64,000 nucleotides of DNA from Candidatus Agathobaculum intestinipullorum (GCA_019117485.1 DWZQ01000021.1:23604-87603), one strand, 5' to 3'; positions 49,696 through 63,866 are shown, numbered from the stretch's first letter. Notes: generated from the sequence alone by a model not told the origin. Numbers and translations: made by a program.

Positions 49696-49730
49696 AAAAG
49701 GCTGCAAGCCATTTCGGCTTGCAGCCTTTT
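49696..49730. terminator. Bidirectional rho-independent terminator between convergent genes
   Basis: AAAAGGCTGCAAGCC-atttc-GGCTTGCAGCCTTTT. Confidence 0.85.
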
Positions 49731-49742
49731 GGTTTGTGGATG

Positions 49743-50678
49743 TCAGCCGCCGAGCAGGGTGCTCAGCGCGATAATGCCCGGGATAGTGATAGCGGAAAAA
49801 ATAGTCGAAACTGCGACGACGCGCGTGGAGAACAGATAGTCCGTGTGGTAGGTCTGTCCGAATAGCGAACATATCAGTGCGACCGGCGCAGCCGCACACA
49901 CAAGCATGGAGTTGCGCAATGTGTGCTCAAGCGGGAGAAGGAGAAAAATGGCCATCGTTAGCAGCGGCATGATAAGCAGGCGCAGCGAGGAAAGGAAATA
50001 AACCTGACTGTCACGGAAGCAGGAGCGCAGGTCACACTGGGCAAGGAATGCGCCGATCACCAGCATGGCGACAGGGGTGTTGAGCGAGGCCATGTAGGAC
50101 ACCGCGGAAGCGGCGACGGTCGGCAATTGGAACGGCGTCAGGAAAAAGAACAGGCCGATCACGATGGATACCGTACCGGGATTGATAAGTACATTGCGGA
50201 TACGCTGCGCACGCGGTACGTCACGCGACAGCTGCGCTACTCCATAACTCCACAGCAGCAGGTTGTTGACTACAATAAACGACGAGCCGAGGAAGATACC
50301 GTAAGAGCCATACAACGCGTCGAGCAACGGCAGGCCCATAAAACCACAGTTCGTGAATACCAGACACATACGCCGATCAGCAAAATTGGCATGCGGGCCA
50401 TTGGGGCGGAATAGAATTTGCCCAACTACAATGGAGAGCCCCATCGCGATGAACGCGCATAGGGCAGACATGACCAGCGCGTACCCAAGCTCCGGCTCAA
50501 ATTTGCGCTGGAATGAATCGATAATGACGCATGACGCGACGATACGCGTCAGTATGAGCGACAGCTGCGCTGTACCCTGATTGTCCAGATATTTCAGCCG
50601 GAAACAGATGTAGCCCACCGCCATGAGCAGGAACATGACCAATAGTTGGGATACCAAAATCTGTATGTTTTCAAGCAA
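49743..50678 (-). CDS. AEC family transporter (auxin efflux carrier-like)
   Basis: ~10 TM, CFRLKYLDNQGTAQLSLILTRIVASC; 311 aa. Confidence 0.88.
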   Translation of the reverse strand: MLENIQILVSQLLVMFLLMAVGYICFRLKYLDNQGTAQLSLILTRIVASCVIIDSFQRKFEPELGYALVMSALCAFIAMGLSIVVGQILFRPNGPHANFADRRMCLVFTNCGFMGLPLLDALYGSYGIFLGSSFIVVNNLLLWSYGVAQLSRDVPRAQRIRNVLINPGTVSIVIGLFFFLTPFQLPTVAASAVSYMASLNTPVAMLVIGAFLAQCDLRSCFRDSQVYFLSSLRLLIMPLLTMAIFLLLPLEHTLRNSMLVCAAAPVALICSLFGQTYHTDYLFSTRVVAVSTIFSAITIPGIIALSTLLGG

Positions 50679-50802
50679 ATCAAACGCCTCCGATGGATGA
50701 TAAATTGCAAGTTATCTTTTATCTTAATGCAACACAAGGGGTGCTGTCAATGGGGCAGGCATGCTTTTCCGGTGCCGGGCATAGGATATTGCGAAAGGGT
50801 GG

Positions 50803-51945
50803 ATGGCTGTGAAAAAAATGATCTGCGCTGCGGCGCTGGGTGGATTGCTGCTCGTGCAGGCGGCAGCACTGCCCGAAATGGGTGCATTGAACGCGAAATC
50901 GGCTGCATTATATGCGGCAAATGGGCAGGAGCTGTATTCAGTCAATGCGGATGAGCCGCTACAGCCTGCATCCGTGACCAAGATCATGACCATGCTGCTG
51001 ACTATGGAAGCACTGGAGCGCGGTGAGGTGACGCTGGACACCATGATCACAGGCAGTGAATATGCCTGTTCGATGGGCGGCACGCAGGTCTGGCTGGAGC
51101 CGGGTGAGCAGCTGTCGCTGGATGAGATGCTCAAGGCAATCGCGGTCGGCTCAGCAAATGATTGCGCAGTTGCCGTGGCAGAGCATCTGGCGGGAACGGA
51201 AGCGGCGTTCGTTGAGCGGATGAATGCGCGCGCGTTGGAACTGGGTTGCACCAGCACGCAGTTTATCAACGCCAACGGGCTGGACGGTATGGGACAAAAG
51301 ACCATGACCTCGGCGCACGATATTGCGCTTATCTCCTGCGAGCTGCTGCGGCATCCCAAGATCCTTGAATATACCGGCATCTGGATGGACAGCATCCGCG
51401 GTGGTAAGTTCTCGCTGGCAAATACAAATAAGATGCTCAAAAGCTATCCTGGACTGACCGGGCTCAAAACCGGCTACATCTCGGAGGCGGGGTATTGCAT
51501 TTCGGCCAGCGCCGAGCGGGATGGCCTAAGCCTCGTCGCAGTCGTGATGGCGGCGCCGACCAAGGAGACTCGCATGGCGGATGCGTCAGCGTTACTCAAT
51601 TATGGCTTTGCCAACTTTACTGTGTATGAGCCGCCTGCGGGGCTGCTCGAGCCGGTACCGGTTACGCTCGGTACAACGTCAACTGTGCAGCCGGTGGTGC
51701 AGGATACGGAGTCGATCGTGATTGAAAAGGCGCAGGCAGGTACGTTGGAAACGCAGCTTTCATTACCGGAAAGCTTGACGGCGCCTATCGAGGCGGGGCA
51801 GCAGATCGGCGAATTGACCGTGCTGAGTGGCGGCGAGACGCTGCTCACCCTGCCGGTGACTGCGGCGGAGTCTGTCGGCGCACTGGGGATTTCCGGTTTA
51901 CTGCGCGCTTTTTTGGGCGGGCTGGCCAGTGGTGGGGCGGCCTGA
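50803..51945 (+). CDS. D-alanyl-D-alanine carboxypeptidase (DacF/PBP5-like)
   Basis: QPASVTKIMTMLLTMEAL (SxxK), SANDCAVAVAEHLAG (SxN), LKTGYISEAGYC (KTG). Confidence 0.94.
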   Translation: MAVKKMICAAALGGLLLVQAAALPEMGALNAKSAALYAANGQELYSVNADEPLQPASVTKIMTMLLTMEALERGEVTLDTMITGSEYACSMGGTQVWLEPGEQLSLDEMLKAIAVGSANDCAVAVAEHLAGTEAAFVERMNARALELGCTSTQFINANGLDGMGQKTMTSAHDIALISCELLRHPKILEYTGIWMDSIRGGKFSLANTNKMLKSYPGLTGLKTGYISEAGYCISASAERDGLSLVAVVMAAPTKETRMADASALLNYGFANFTVYEPPAGLLEPVPVTLGTTSTVQPVVQDTESIVIEKAQAGTLETQLSLPESLTAPIEAGQQIGELTVLSGGETLLTLPVTAAESVGALGISGLLRAFLGGLASGGAA

Positions 51946-52044
51946 TATGGACAAAATGACGGAAAGTTTATAAATGATGCTTGAGGTTTCGGGCAAACTA
52001 TGGTACACTAAGAACAACCTCAAAGGTTGGGAGGATATAAAACT

Positions 52045-52455
52045 ATGGTAAAACTCATTATTGGCGGTACGGGTTCTGGTAAGACCAAGGAATTGATCGA
52101 CCAGGTCAACACCGCGGTAAAAGAAGAAAAGGGAAGCGTGGTTTGCATTTCGCGCGGCAATAAGCTGACTTTCGATATTTCGCATGATGCGCGCCTGATC
52201 AATGCGACCGACTATCCGCTCAAGGATTACGCGAGCCTGCTCGGGTTCCTGTGCGGCATCCATGCCGGCAACTATGACATCACGCGTGTATTTATCGACG
52301 GCCTGTACAAGATTACCGGTATCAAGGACGTTGCGAAGGCAGAGGATTTCCTCAACATGCTTGATGCTTTCTCCGCGCAGCATAGCGTAAACTTTACGGT
52401 TTCCCTGAGCGAGGAGCCGTCTGCCGCAACCGAAGGCATGAAGCGTTTCCTGTAA
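52045..52455 (+). CDS. Small P-loop NTPase-like protein of unknown function
   Basis: MVKLIIGGTGSGKTKELID Walker A; possible Walker B RVFIDG; 136 aa. Confidence 0.82.
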   Translation: MVKLIIGGTGSGKTKELIDQVNTAVKEEKGSVVCISRGNKLTFDISHDARLINATDYPLKDYASLLGFLCGIHAGNYDITRVFIDGLYKITGIKDVAKAEDFLNMLDAFSAQHSVNFTVSLSEEPSAATEGMKRFL

Positions 52456-52463
52456 GTTCGGTA

Positions 52464-52581
52464 CTTAGCGGCCCGTTAACTGCTTTTCGTCCAGACCACT
52501 GGTTGGCGAAATGCGGTGCAGCAAGTCAAAACTTGCTGTAACTCAGGTATCCGAGCGCCCGGCTTTTGCCGGGCGCTTTTT
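52464..52581 (+). ncRNA. Candidate structured RNA ending in a rho-independent terminator
   Basis: Closing stem CGGTAC/GTATCCG (bulged), hairpin CAGCAAGT-caaa-ACTTGCTG, then terminator GCGCCCGGC-tttt-GCCGGGCGCTTTTTG. Confidence 0.35.
52555..52581 (+). terminator. Rho-independent terminator
   Basis: GCGCCCGGC-tttt-GCCGGGCGC-TTTTTG. Confidence 0.88.
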
Positions 52582-52731
52582 GTTGTGTCTTGGCAAGTAG
52601 CAGGGAATATAAGAGGAAACCTTTCCCCACAAAAATAGTCGGAATAGACAAGATTATCCGGTGGGTTTGTGCGGAATGTATGGAGAATGACAGTCGCAGG
52701 AAAAATATTTAGAAATCTTCTATAAAAACTG

Positions 52732-52760
52732 TTTCACTTTTTCGTCAGGTTAGGTATAAT
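52732..52760 (+). promoter_or_regulatory. Sigma-A promoter of the ATP synthase operon
   Basis: TTTCAC-N17-TATAAT. Confidence 0.65.
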
Positions 52761-52839
52761 AAAGACTGATATGTGGGATAAGCGGTCTGCCATTTCGGCG
52801 GGCTGTGCTCGAAATATCAAATTGGTTACCAATGGGGGA

Positions 52840-53103
52840 ATGCGGTTGAGTCAAAACAGGCATCATTGGAGTACGCTGCGATACCTGATTTATTTCAGTC
52901 AGGTAGGGATGACGGTCGTCACCCCGCCGGTGCTCTGCTGTTTCGGCGCGGTTTGGCTGCGCAACCGGTTCGGCTGGGGCAACGGCGTGGTATTGGCTGG
53001 TATCCTGCTCGGGATAGCTGTCGCAGCCTGCGCACTGCGGGACTTCCTGCGGTTTACCGAGCGAAAAGCCAGAGAAAGCGAAGGAAAGGAGAAACTGCCT
53101 TGA
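52840..53103 (+). CDS. atpZ: AtpZ/AtpI-type F0F1 ATPase accessory membrane protein
   Basis: LRYLIYFSQVGMTVVTPPVLCCFGAVWLRNRFGWGNGVVLAGILLGIAVAACALRDFLR; first gene of operon; ORF open from 52771. Confidence 0.78.
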   Translation: MRLSQNRHHWSTLRYLIYFSQVGMTVVTPPVLCCFGAVWLRNRFGWGNGVVLAGILLGIAVAACALRDFLRFTERKARESEGKEKLP

Positions 53104-53108
53104 CGGGG

Positions 53109-53483
53109 ATGCAAATTGTGCGCGAGGAAACCGCGCGCATGCTGCGCGGTTTCGCACCGCTGACGTTGATCGCGTTTGGCGCATTTGTGATAGCTGGCTG
53201 TGACCCGTTGCGTGCGGGTATTAGCTTGTTGCTGGGTGCGGGATATGCGCTCTTGCTGTTCCGCATGCTTGCTGTAAGTGCGGCGCGCGCGGCGTTGTTT
53301 CCGCCTGCTCAGGCGGTTCGACGGGTGCGGGCAGGCTATCTGTTCCGCTATGTGCTGACCGGGATCATGGTGTTCGCGGCGATCAAAGTGCCGTTTATCC
53401 ATCCGCTGGCAGCGGTTTTGCCCCTCTTCTTTCCCAAGGTAATCTTACTCTGGTGCAATATAGTTCAGAGGAAAGGAGGTTAG
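53109..53483 (+). CDS. atpI: ATP synthase subunit I (AtpI-like)
   Basis: Four predicted TM segments, between atpZ and atpB; start ATG 53109 likely. Confidence 0.72.
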   Translation: MQIVREETARMLRGFAPLTLIAFGAFVIAGCDPLRAGISLLLGAGYALLLFRMLAVSAARAALFPPAQAVRRVRAGYLFRYVLTGIMVFAAIKVPFIHPLAAVLPLFFPKVILLWCNIVQRKGG

Positions 53484-53486
53484 ACG

Positions 53487-54206
53487 GTGAATGTAGAAAT
53501 CAATGGCCCGGAAATATTGGGATATCTTTTTGGCAACCCCAACCTGCCCATTACGGAAACCATGCGCAATGCGTGGATCGTAATGGCGTTCATCCTGTTC
53601 CTGTGCATTTTCCTGACCCGGCGCATGGAGAAAATCCCCAAAGGGAAACAGGCGCTGGCGGAAAAGGCTGTCATTATGATCGACAATCTGGTCGATAACA
53701 CCATGGGACAGGGATGCCGGGCCTTTTCGCCCTATATCGCTACGCTGCTGATGAGTTCGTTGTTCGGTTCGTTGGCAACATTGTTCTGGATGCGTCCGGT
53801 TACGGCCGATCTGAACACTACGATGGGATGGGCGTTGATCACGTTTTTCCTGATCACGTTCAACAAGATCAAATACGGCGGCATCGGCGGTTATCTCAAG
53901 GGTTTTCTGGAGCCGGTATTCGTCATGGCGCCGCTTAATGTGCTCAGCGAGGTGGCGACCCCGGTTTCCATGTCGTTCCGTCACTTCGGCAACATGGCGG
54001 GCGGTTTGGTCATCTCTACGCTGATGATGGGTGCACTGGAAGTGCTGTCGAATGCAGTGCTGGGCTTTTTGCCCGTACCGCTGCTTCAAATCGGTATTCC
54101 CGGCGTATTGTCGCTGTATTTTGACTGCTTCACCGCCTGTATGCAGGCGTTCATCTTCAGCATGCTGACGATGGCCTATGTCGGCGACGCGCGCGGCAGC
54201 AGCTGA
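53487..54206 (+). CDS. atpB: ATP synthase F0 subunit a
   Basis: GGIGGYLKGFLEPVFVMAPLNVLSEVATPVSMSFRHFGNMAGGLVI. Confidence 0.96.
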   Translation: MNVEINGPEILGYLFGNPNLPITETMRNAWIVMAFILFLCIFLTRRMEKIPKGKQALAEKAVIMIDNLVDNTMGQGCRAFSPYIATLLMSSLFGSLATLFWMRPVTADLNTTMGWALITFFLITFNKIKYGGIGGYLKGFLEPVFVMAPLNVLSEVATPVSMSFRHFGNMAGGLVISTLMMGALEVLSNAVLGFLPVPLLQIGIPGVLSLYFDCFTACMQAFIFSMLTMAYVGDARGSS

Positions 54207-54240
54207 ACACGGCGCAGTACAACAATTTAGTTCATTTTAA

Positions 54241-54525
<285 letters not shown>

Positions 54526-54586
54526 TTATAGGATCGGCTTTACAGCATGAACGGAGCACACTTCCGTTTGGGAAGGAGGTAAAACA

Positions 54587-55081
54587 GTGGGATTTGAGTC
54601 CTTTGTGTATATCAACGGATGGAACATCTTCGTGACGATGTGCAACACGCTCATCACCTTTTTGATCATCAAAAAGTTCCTGTTCGGGCCGGTGCGCAAA
54701 ATGCTGGCCGCTCGGGAGGAAGAGGTGCAGACGATGTATGCCAACGCCGAACAGGCACAGTCCGAGGCTGAAAACCTGCGCGTTGAGTACACCACGCGCC
54801 TGTCCAAGGCCAAGGAGGAGGCTGCCGAGATCGTCGGTTCTGCTACCCGCCGTGCGACCGTGCGCAGTGAGGAAATCCTAAAGGAATCCTCGCAGCAGGC
54901 CGCTGCCATGATGAAGAAGGCAGAGAGCACGATCGAGCAGGAGCGCAAGAAGGCCATGAATGAGCTGAAGGACGAGGTTGCAAGCCTGTCTGTCATGATC
55001 GCCTCCAAGGTCGTCGAGCGTGACGTTAAGCAGGCCGATCACGACCGCTTCATCGAAGAGTTCATTGACAAGGTAGGGTGA
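54587..55081 (+). CDS. atpF: ATP synthase F0 subunit b
   Basis: N-term TM, long coiled coil, operon position; GTG start. Confidence 0.95.
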   Translation: MGFESFVYINGWNIFVTMCNTLITFLIIKKFLFGPVRKMLAAREEEVQTMYANAEQAQSEAENLRVEYTTRLSKAKEEAAEIVGSATRRATVRSEEILKESSQQAAAMMKKAESTIEQERKKAMNELKDEVASLSVMIASKVVERDVKQADHDRFIEEFIDKVG

Positions 55082-55087
55082 GCGCGG

Positions 55088-57152
<2,065 letters not shown>

Positions 57153-57173
57153 CGCGGGGAGGGGGACTGAACT

Positions 57174-59467
<2,294 letters not shown>

Positions 59468-59468
59468 T

Positions 59469-59870
59469 ATGGCTACCTTCCATCTCAAGGTGCTGACGGT
59501 CGACCGCTGCTTCTTTGATGACGAGGTCGACCAGATCGTCATCCGCACCACGCAGGGCGATGTCGGTATCCTGCCGAATCATGTGCCGTATACCGCGGCG
59601 CTTGGCATCGGTGGGCTGAACATCATCCAAAATGGGCAGTCCCGTGTGGCCGCGATCGCCGGTGGTTTTGTCGACGTGTCGCGTGAGCAGACAGTCGTGC
59701 TCGCCCGCACCTGCGAATGGGCAGACGAGATCGACATTAACCGTGCCCGCGAGGCCGCCGAGCGCGCCCGTGCCATCCTTCAGCAGAAGGAGAGCGAGCA
59801 CGAGCACGACGTGGCGCAGGTTAAGCTGAAAAAGGCCATCAACCGCATGCGCATTGCGGGGGATAAATAA
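59469..59870 (+). CDS. atpC: ATP synthase F1 subunit epsilon
   Basis: FHLKVLTVDRCFFDDEVDQIVIRTTQGDVGILPNHVPYTAAL. Confidence 0.96.
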   Translation: MATFHLKVLTVDRCFFDDEVDQIVIRTTQGDVGILPNHVPYTAALGIGGLNIIQNGQSRVAAIAGGFVDVSREQTVVLARTCEWADEIDINRAREAAERARAILQQKESEHEHDVAQVKLKKAINRMRIAGDK

Positions 59871-59872
59871 GC

Positions 59873-59908
59873 AAAAGCCGTCCGTTGTTGAAACGGACGG
59901 CTTTTTTT
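59873..59908 (+). terminator. Rho-independent terminator of the atp operon
   Basis: AAAAGCCGTCCGTT-gttg-AAACGGACGGCTTTTTTT. Confidence 0.9.
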
Positions 59909-59947
59909 GCTATACTGGGGAGCGGAACGAAAAATGAAGGTGAAATT

Positions 59948-60637
59948 ATGGAAGAAAAAAACGGCCAGATGTCGGAATCGCTCTTGCTGGGTGGCCTGCT
60001 CGCGCTGGCGGGCGGCTTTTTTGACGCGTATACATATCTCTGTCGTGGCGGGGTGTTCGCCAATGCGCAAACCGGCAATATCGTACTGTTTGGCTTGAAG
60101 TTGGCCGAGCGGGAGTGGTTGCGCGCGCTGACCTATCTGCTGCCCATTCTGGCGTTTGCGCTGGGCGTGGTTGCAGCCGAGCTGGTCAAGCGGCGCGGCA
60201 AGCGGGAGCACCGTCCGGACGGTACACTGCACTGGCGGCAAACCATCGTTTTGGCAGAAGTTTGCATCTTGGCGGCAGTATCGTTTGCACCGCAGGAATA
60301 CAACACGGCGGTCAACATTGCCATTTCATTTGTCTGCGCGATGCAGGTGGAGACCTTCCGCAAGGTGCGAGGCAGCGCGTTTGCAACCACCATGTGCACA
60401 GGCAACCTGCGCTCCGGTACGGAGCAGCTGGTGCTTTGGCGGCAGACAGGCGACCGTAAGGCTGCGCGCAAGGCGCGGCATTATTATGCTATTATCCTGT
60501 GGTTTATCGCGGGGGCAGCACTTGGCGCGCTATGCACCGACGCGTGGGGGGAGCGGGCATTGTTGCTGACCTGCGTGCCGTTGCTGGCGGTGTTTGGCCT
60601 GATGTTCCGCGAGCAGGAGGCTCACGCGCTCCGCTGA
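59948..60637 (+). CDS. DUF1275 (YoaK family) membrane protein
   Basis: LALAGGFFDAYTYLCRGGVFANAQTGNIVLFGLKLA. Confidence 0.9.
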   Translation: MEEKNGQMSESLLLGGLLALAGGFFDAYTYLCRGGVFANAQTGNIVLFGLKLAEREWLRALTYLLPILAFALGVVAAELVKRRGKREHRPDGTLHWRQTIVLAEVCILAAVSFAPQEYNTAVNIAISFVCAMQVETFRKVRGSAFATTMCTGNLRSGTEQLVLWRQTGDRKAARKARHYYAIILWFIAGAALGALCTDAWGERALLLTCVPLLAVFGLMFREQEAHALR

Positions 60638-60638
60638 T

Positions 60639-60670
60639 AAAAAAGTGCGCCTATTGGGCGCACTTTTTTT
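60639..60670. terminator. Rho-independent terminator
   Basis: AAAAAAGTGCGCC-tatt-GGGCGCACTTTTTTT. Confidence 0.85.
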
Positions 60671-60704
60671 GTCGATTTTGGCCGACAACGCGACAGCCGC
60701 TTTG

Positions 60705-60733
60705 TTGACATTTGCTAACTGCCATTTTATAAT
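60705..60733 (+). promoter_or_regulatory. Consensus sigma-A promoter of feoAB
   Basis: TTGACA-N17-TATAAT exact consensus. Confidence 0.85.
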
Positions 60734-60738
60734 AAAAG

Positions 60739-60762
60739 TGCATGTAGCCAATTGGCAATGCA
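60739..60762 (+). promoter_or_regulatory. Candidate operator palindrome at the feoAB transcription start
   Basis: TGCAT-gta-GCCAATTGGC-a-ATGCA immediately downstream of the -10. Confidence 0.45.
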
Positions 60763-60774
60763 TGGGGGCAAAAT

Positions 60775-61005
60775 ATGAAAACACTTAATAATTTAAAGCC
60801 GGGGCAGAGCGGTATCGTCGAGTCGATTACGGCTGACGGCGCACTCAAACGGCATTTTCTGGATATGGGTATCACCAAGGGCGTGATCGTGACGATGGAG
60901 CGTATTGCGCCGTTTGGCGATCCGGTTGCGGTGCGTCTGCGGGGGTATAGCCTGTCGCTGCGCCGCGAAGAAGCGAAAAAGATTGTGCTGGAGGAAGGCG
61001 CATGA
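60775..61005 (+). CDS. feoA: Ferrous iron transport protein FeoA
   Basis: LNNLKPGQSGIVESITADGALKRHFLDMGITKGVIVTMERIAPFGDPVAVRLRGYSLSLRREEA. Confidence 0.95.
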   Translation: MKTLNNLKPGQSGIVESITADGALKRHFLDMGITKGVIVTMERIAPFGDPVAVRLRGYSLSLRREEAKKIVLEEGA

Positions 61006-63023
61006 GCAGCAAAAAAACCGTTGCCATCATCGGCAATCCGAACAGTGGCAAGACCACGCTGTTCAACCGGCTGACCGGCTCCAACCAGCATGTCGGCAAC
61101 TGGCCGGGTGTAACGGTCGACCGCAAGACCGGCCACATCTGCCACGACGGCGTGGGTATTGACATTGTCGATCTGCCCGGTATTTATTCTCTCTCGCCTT
61201 ACACACAGGAGGAGATTATCGCGCGCGAGTTCGTACTGTCGGACGAGCTTGACGGCATCCTGAATATCGTCGACGCGGCGAACATTGAGCGCAACCTGTA
61301 CCTGACGTTGCAGCTGATTGCTATGGGCCTGCCGATGGTAGTCGCGCTTGGGTTTATGGATGATGTCCGTGCGCAGGGGATTGTAATCGACTGCAAGGCG
61401 CTGTCCGAGCGGCTTGGCGTTCCGGTTGTACCGATCTCGGCCAAAAAAGGCGAAAATATGCATGATCTGCTGGATGAATTGGCGCACGGCATGCGTGCGC
61501 CGGCAAAGCAGCCTGCATACTTACATGGTGTAGGCGCGGCCATCCGCCGTGCAGCCGAGCAGTTGCAGCCGTTGCCGTTGCGCCGGTGCAGCTTACCATT
61601 TTACGCGGCAAAGCTCTTGGAGGGCGACTCTGCGATGTGGGGGCAGATGGATCGCATCCAGATGCCGCAGGCTATGCGCGACGAAATCAATTCGATTGCA
61701 GCTGGCATGCAGAGCCATGCAAACCTGACGGATAAGGAAATGGTGCTGGCCGACGCGCTCTATGATTACATCGAGGAGATCGTGCACGCATCCTATCGCC
61801 GTCCCAAAGTGCGGCAGGAAACGCTGACCGAGCGTATCGACAAGATAGTATTGCACCGGGTTTGGGCACTGCCAATTTTCGCATTCTTCATGTTCCTGAT
61901 GTTCTGGTGTACATTCGGGCCGCTTGGCACACTGCTGGGTGACGGTATGGAGTATCTCATCCAAAGTGTGATTTCGCCTGCAATCCGCAGTGGGTTGACC
62001 GCTGTCGGTACGGCGGAGTGGCTGATTGGTCTGATTTGTGACGGTGCGATCGGTGGTGTGGGTGGCGTGTTGAGCTTCCTGCCGCAGATTGTGATTTTGT
62101 TTTTCTTCCTCTCTGTGCTCGAGGATACTGGGTATCTCGCGCGCGTGGCGTTTATCATGGACACGCTGCTGCGTCGGATTGGCCTTTCGGGTAAGTCGTT
62201 CGTGCCGATGCTGATGGGTTTTGGCTGCACGACGCCTGCGGTCATGGCGGCGCGAACCATGGAAAACGACGCAGACCGCCGTATGACCATTATGCTGACA
62301 CCCTTTATGTCCTGCGGCGCCAAGTTGCCGGTGTATGCGTTGGTGGCGGGGGCGATCTTTGGCAGACATCAGGGTTTGGTTGTCATCAGCCTGTATGTGC
62401 TGGGCATATTGATGGGAATTTTGGCCGGATTTATCCTGAAAAAGACGATTTTCAAAGAGGTTTCTTCGGGCTTTGTGCTGGAATTACCGACCTATCGCAT
62501 GCCGTCTTTTAAGGGCACGGTGCTTAACATGTGGCAGAAGGCTAAGGACTTCATCACACGCGCCGGTACGCTGATCTTTCTGATGAGCGTTGTGATCTGG
62601 CTGTTGCAAAACTTTACGCCGTCTCTCGGCGTTGCAAAGAACGCAGGTGAGAGCATCCTCGGTGTGATCGGCACGTTTATCGCACCGGTGTTCGCGCCGC
62701 TTGGCTTTGGCCAGTGGCAGGAGTCGGTTGCGCTGCTTACTGGCTTGGTCGCCAAGGAAGCGGTGGTTTCCACGATGAACGTGCTGTACGGCGCGGGTGG
62801 GGACAGCGCAGTGCTGACCGGATTGCTCGGCTCGGTGTTTACGCCGCTGTCGGCTTATTCGTTTTTGGTGTTTACATTGTTGTACATGCCTTGTATGTCC
62901 GCTTTTGCAACCATCAAGCGGGAGATGGGCGGTTGGCGCTGGGCGTTCGGTGCTGCCGTGTTCCAGACGGCGTTGGCCTATCTCGCGGCGTTGGTGATTT
63001 ATCAGGTAGGATGCCTGTTGTAA
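61002..63023 (+). CDS. feoB: Ferrous iron transport protein FeoB
   Basis: GNPNSGKTTLFNRLTGSNQHVGNWPGVTVDRKTG; GFGCTTPAVMAARTMEN; ATGA overlap with feoA. Confidence 0.97.
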   Translation: MSSKKTVAIIGNPNSGKTTLFNRLTGSNQHVGNWPGVTVDRKTGHICHDGVGIDIVDLPGIYSLSPYTQEEIIAREFVLSDELDGILNIVDAANIERNLYLTLQLIAMGLPMVVALGFMDDVRAQGIVIDCKALSERLGVPVVPISAKKGENMHDLLDELAHGMRAPAKQPAYLHGVGAAIRRAAEQLQPLPLRRCSLPFYAAKLLEGDSAMWGQMDRIQMPQAMRDEINSIAAGMQSHANLTDKEMVLADALYDYIEEIVHASYRRPKVRQETLTERIDKIVLHRVWALPIFAFFMFLMFWCTFGPLGTLLGDGMEYLIQSVISPAIRSGLTAVGTAEWLIGLICDGAIGGVGGVLSFLPQIVILFFFLSVLEDTGYLARVAFIMDTLLRRIGLSGKSFVPMLMGFGCTTPAVMAARTMENDADRRMTIMLTPFMSCGAKLPVYALVAGAIFGRHQGLVVISLYVLGILMGILAGFILKKTIFKEVSSGFVLELPTYRMPSFKGTVLNMWQKAKDFITRAGTLIFLMSVVIWLLQNFTPSLGVAKNAGESILGVIGTFIAPVFAPLGFGQWQESVALLTGLVAKEAVVSTMNVLYGAGGDSAVLTGLLGSVFTPLSAYSFLVFTLLYMPCMSAFATIKREMGGWRWAFGAAVFQTALAYLAALVIYQVGCLL

Positions 63024-63059
63024 GCAGGCCAAAAGAGGAGAAAGGGAAGGAATGGACGC

Positions 63060-63866
63060 ATGTCAATCAAACTGATTGCCGCCGATATGGACGGCACGCT
63101 GCTGGACAGCCAAAAACGGCTGCCGGAGGGTCTGTTTTCGCTTATCCACACGCTGCGGGAGCGGGGCGTGCGCTTTGCACCCGCGTCCGGGCGGCAGTAT
63201 TATACGCTCTATGAGCAGTTCGGTGAAATTGCGGACGAGTTGGTTTACATTTGCGAAAACGGCTCGGTGGTTTGTGACGGTTCGCGTATGCTCTCGTTTG
63301 AGGCTATGCCGGCCGACGAAGTATGCCGTTCGATTGAACTGGTGCGCGCGTTGCCGGGCGTGGAAGCAATTGTATCTGCGCGGCATGGCGGCTTTTATGA
63401 GACAGCGGATAATCCGGCCTTTTTGGAGAATGCGGCGCAGTACAGCGTGCGGCGCACGCTGGTGACTGATCTGCTGGAGTTCTGCCGCAACGAGCCGGTG
63501 TGTAAAGTGGCGGTATATTGCAAAGACCGTGCAGAAGAAGTGCTGCTACCGGCGTTCCACGCGTTTGCGGAGACGTCGCAGCTGGTGGTTTCGGGCGAGG
63601 ACTGGATGGATCTGACGCGTCCCGGTATCAGTAAGGGGCTGGCGTTTGGCGCACTGTGTAAGAGCCTGCATATCTCGCCAGACGAGTGCATGGCGTTCGG
63701 CGATTACATGAATGACCTTGAGTTATTGCAGGCGGCCGGGGAGTCGTATGCGATGGCGAACGGACACGAGGATCTGAAAAAAGCGGCCAAATATATCTGC
63801 CCGTCTAACGACGAGGACGGCGTGTGCCGCACAATCCGTCGCGTGTTCGGGCTTGACAAGGCGTAA
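63060..63866 (+). CDS. Cof-type HAD-IIB family hydrolase
   Basis: IAADMDGTLLDSQKRLP…SKGLAFGALCKSLHISPDECMAFGDYMNDLELLQAAG. Confidence 0.94.
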   Translation: MSIKLIAADMDGTLLDSQKRLPEGLFSLIHTLRERGVRFAPASGRQYYTLYEQFGEIADELVYICENGSVVCDGSRMLSFEAMPADEVCRSIELVRALPGVEAIVSARHGGFYETADNPAFLENAAQYSVRRTLVTDLLEFCRNEPVCKVAVYCKDRAEEVLLPAFHAFAETSQLVVSGEDWMDLTRPGISKGLAFGALCKSLHISPDECMAFGDYMNDLELLQAAGESYAMANGHEDLKKAAKYICPSNDEDGVCRTIRRVFGLDKA

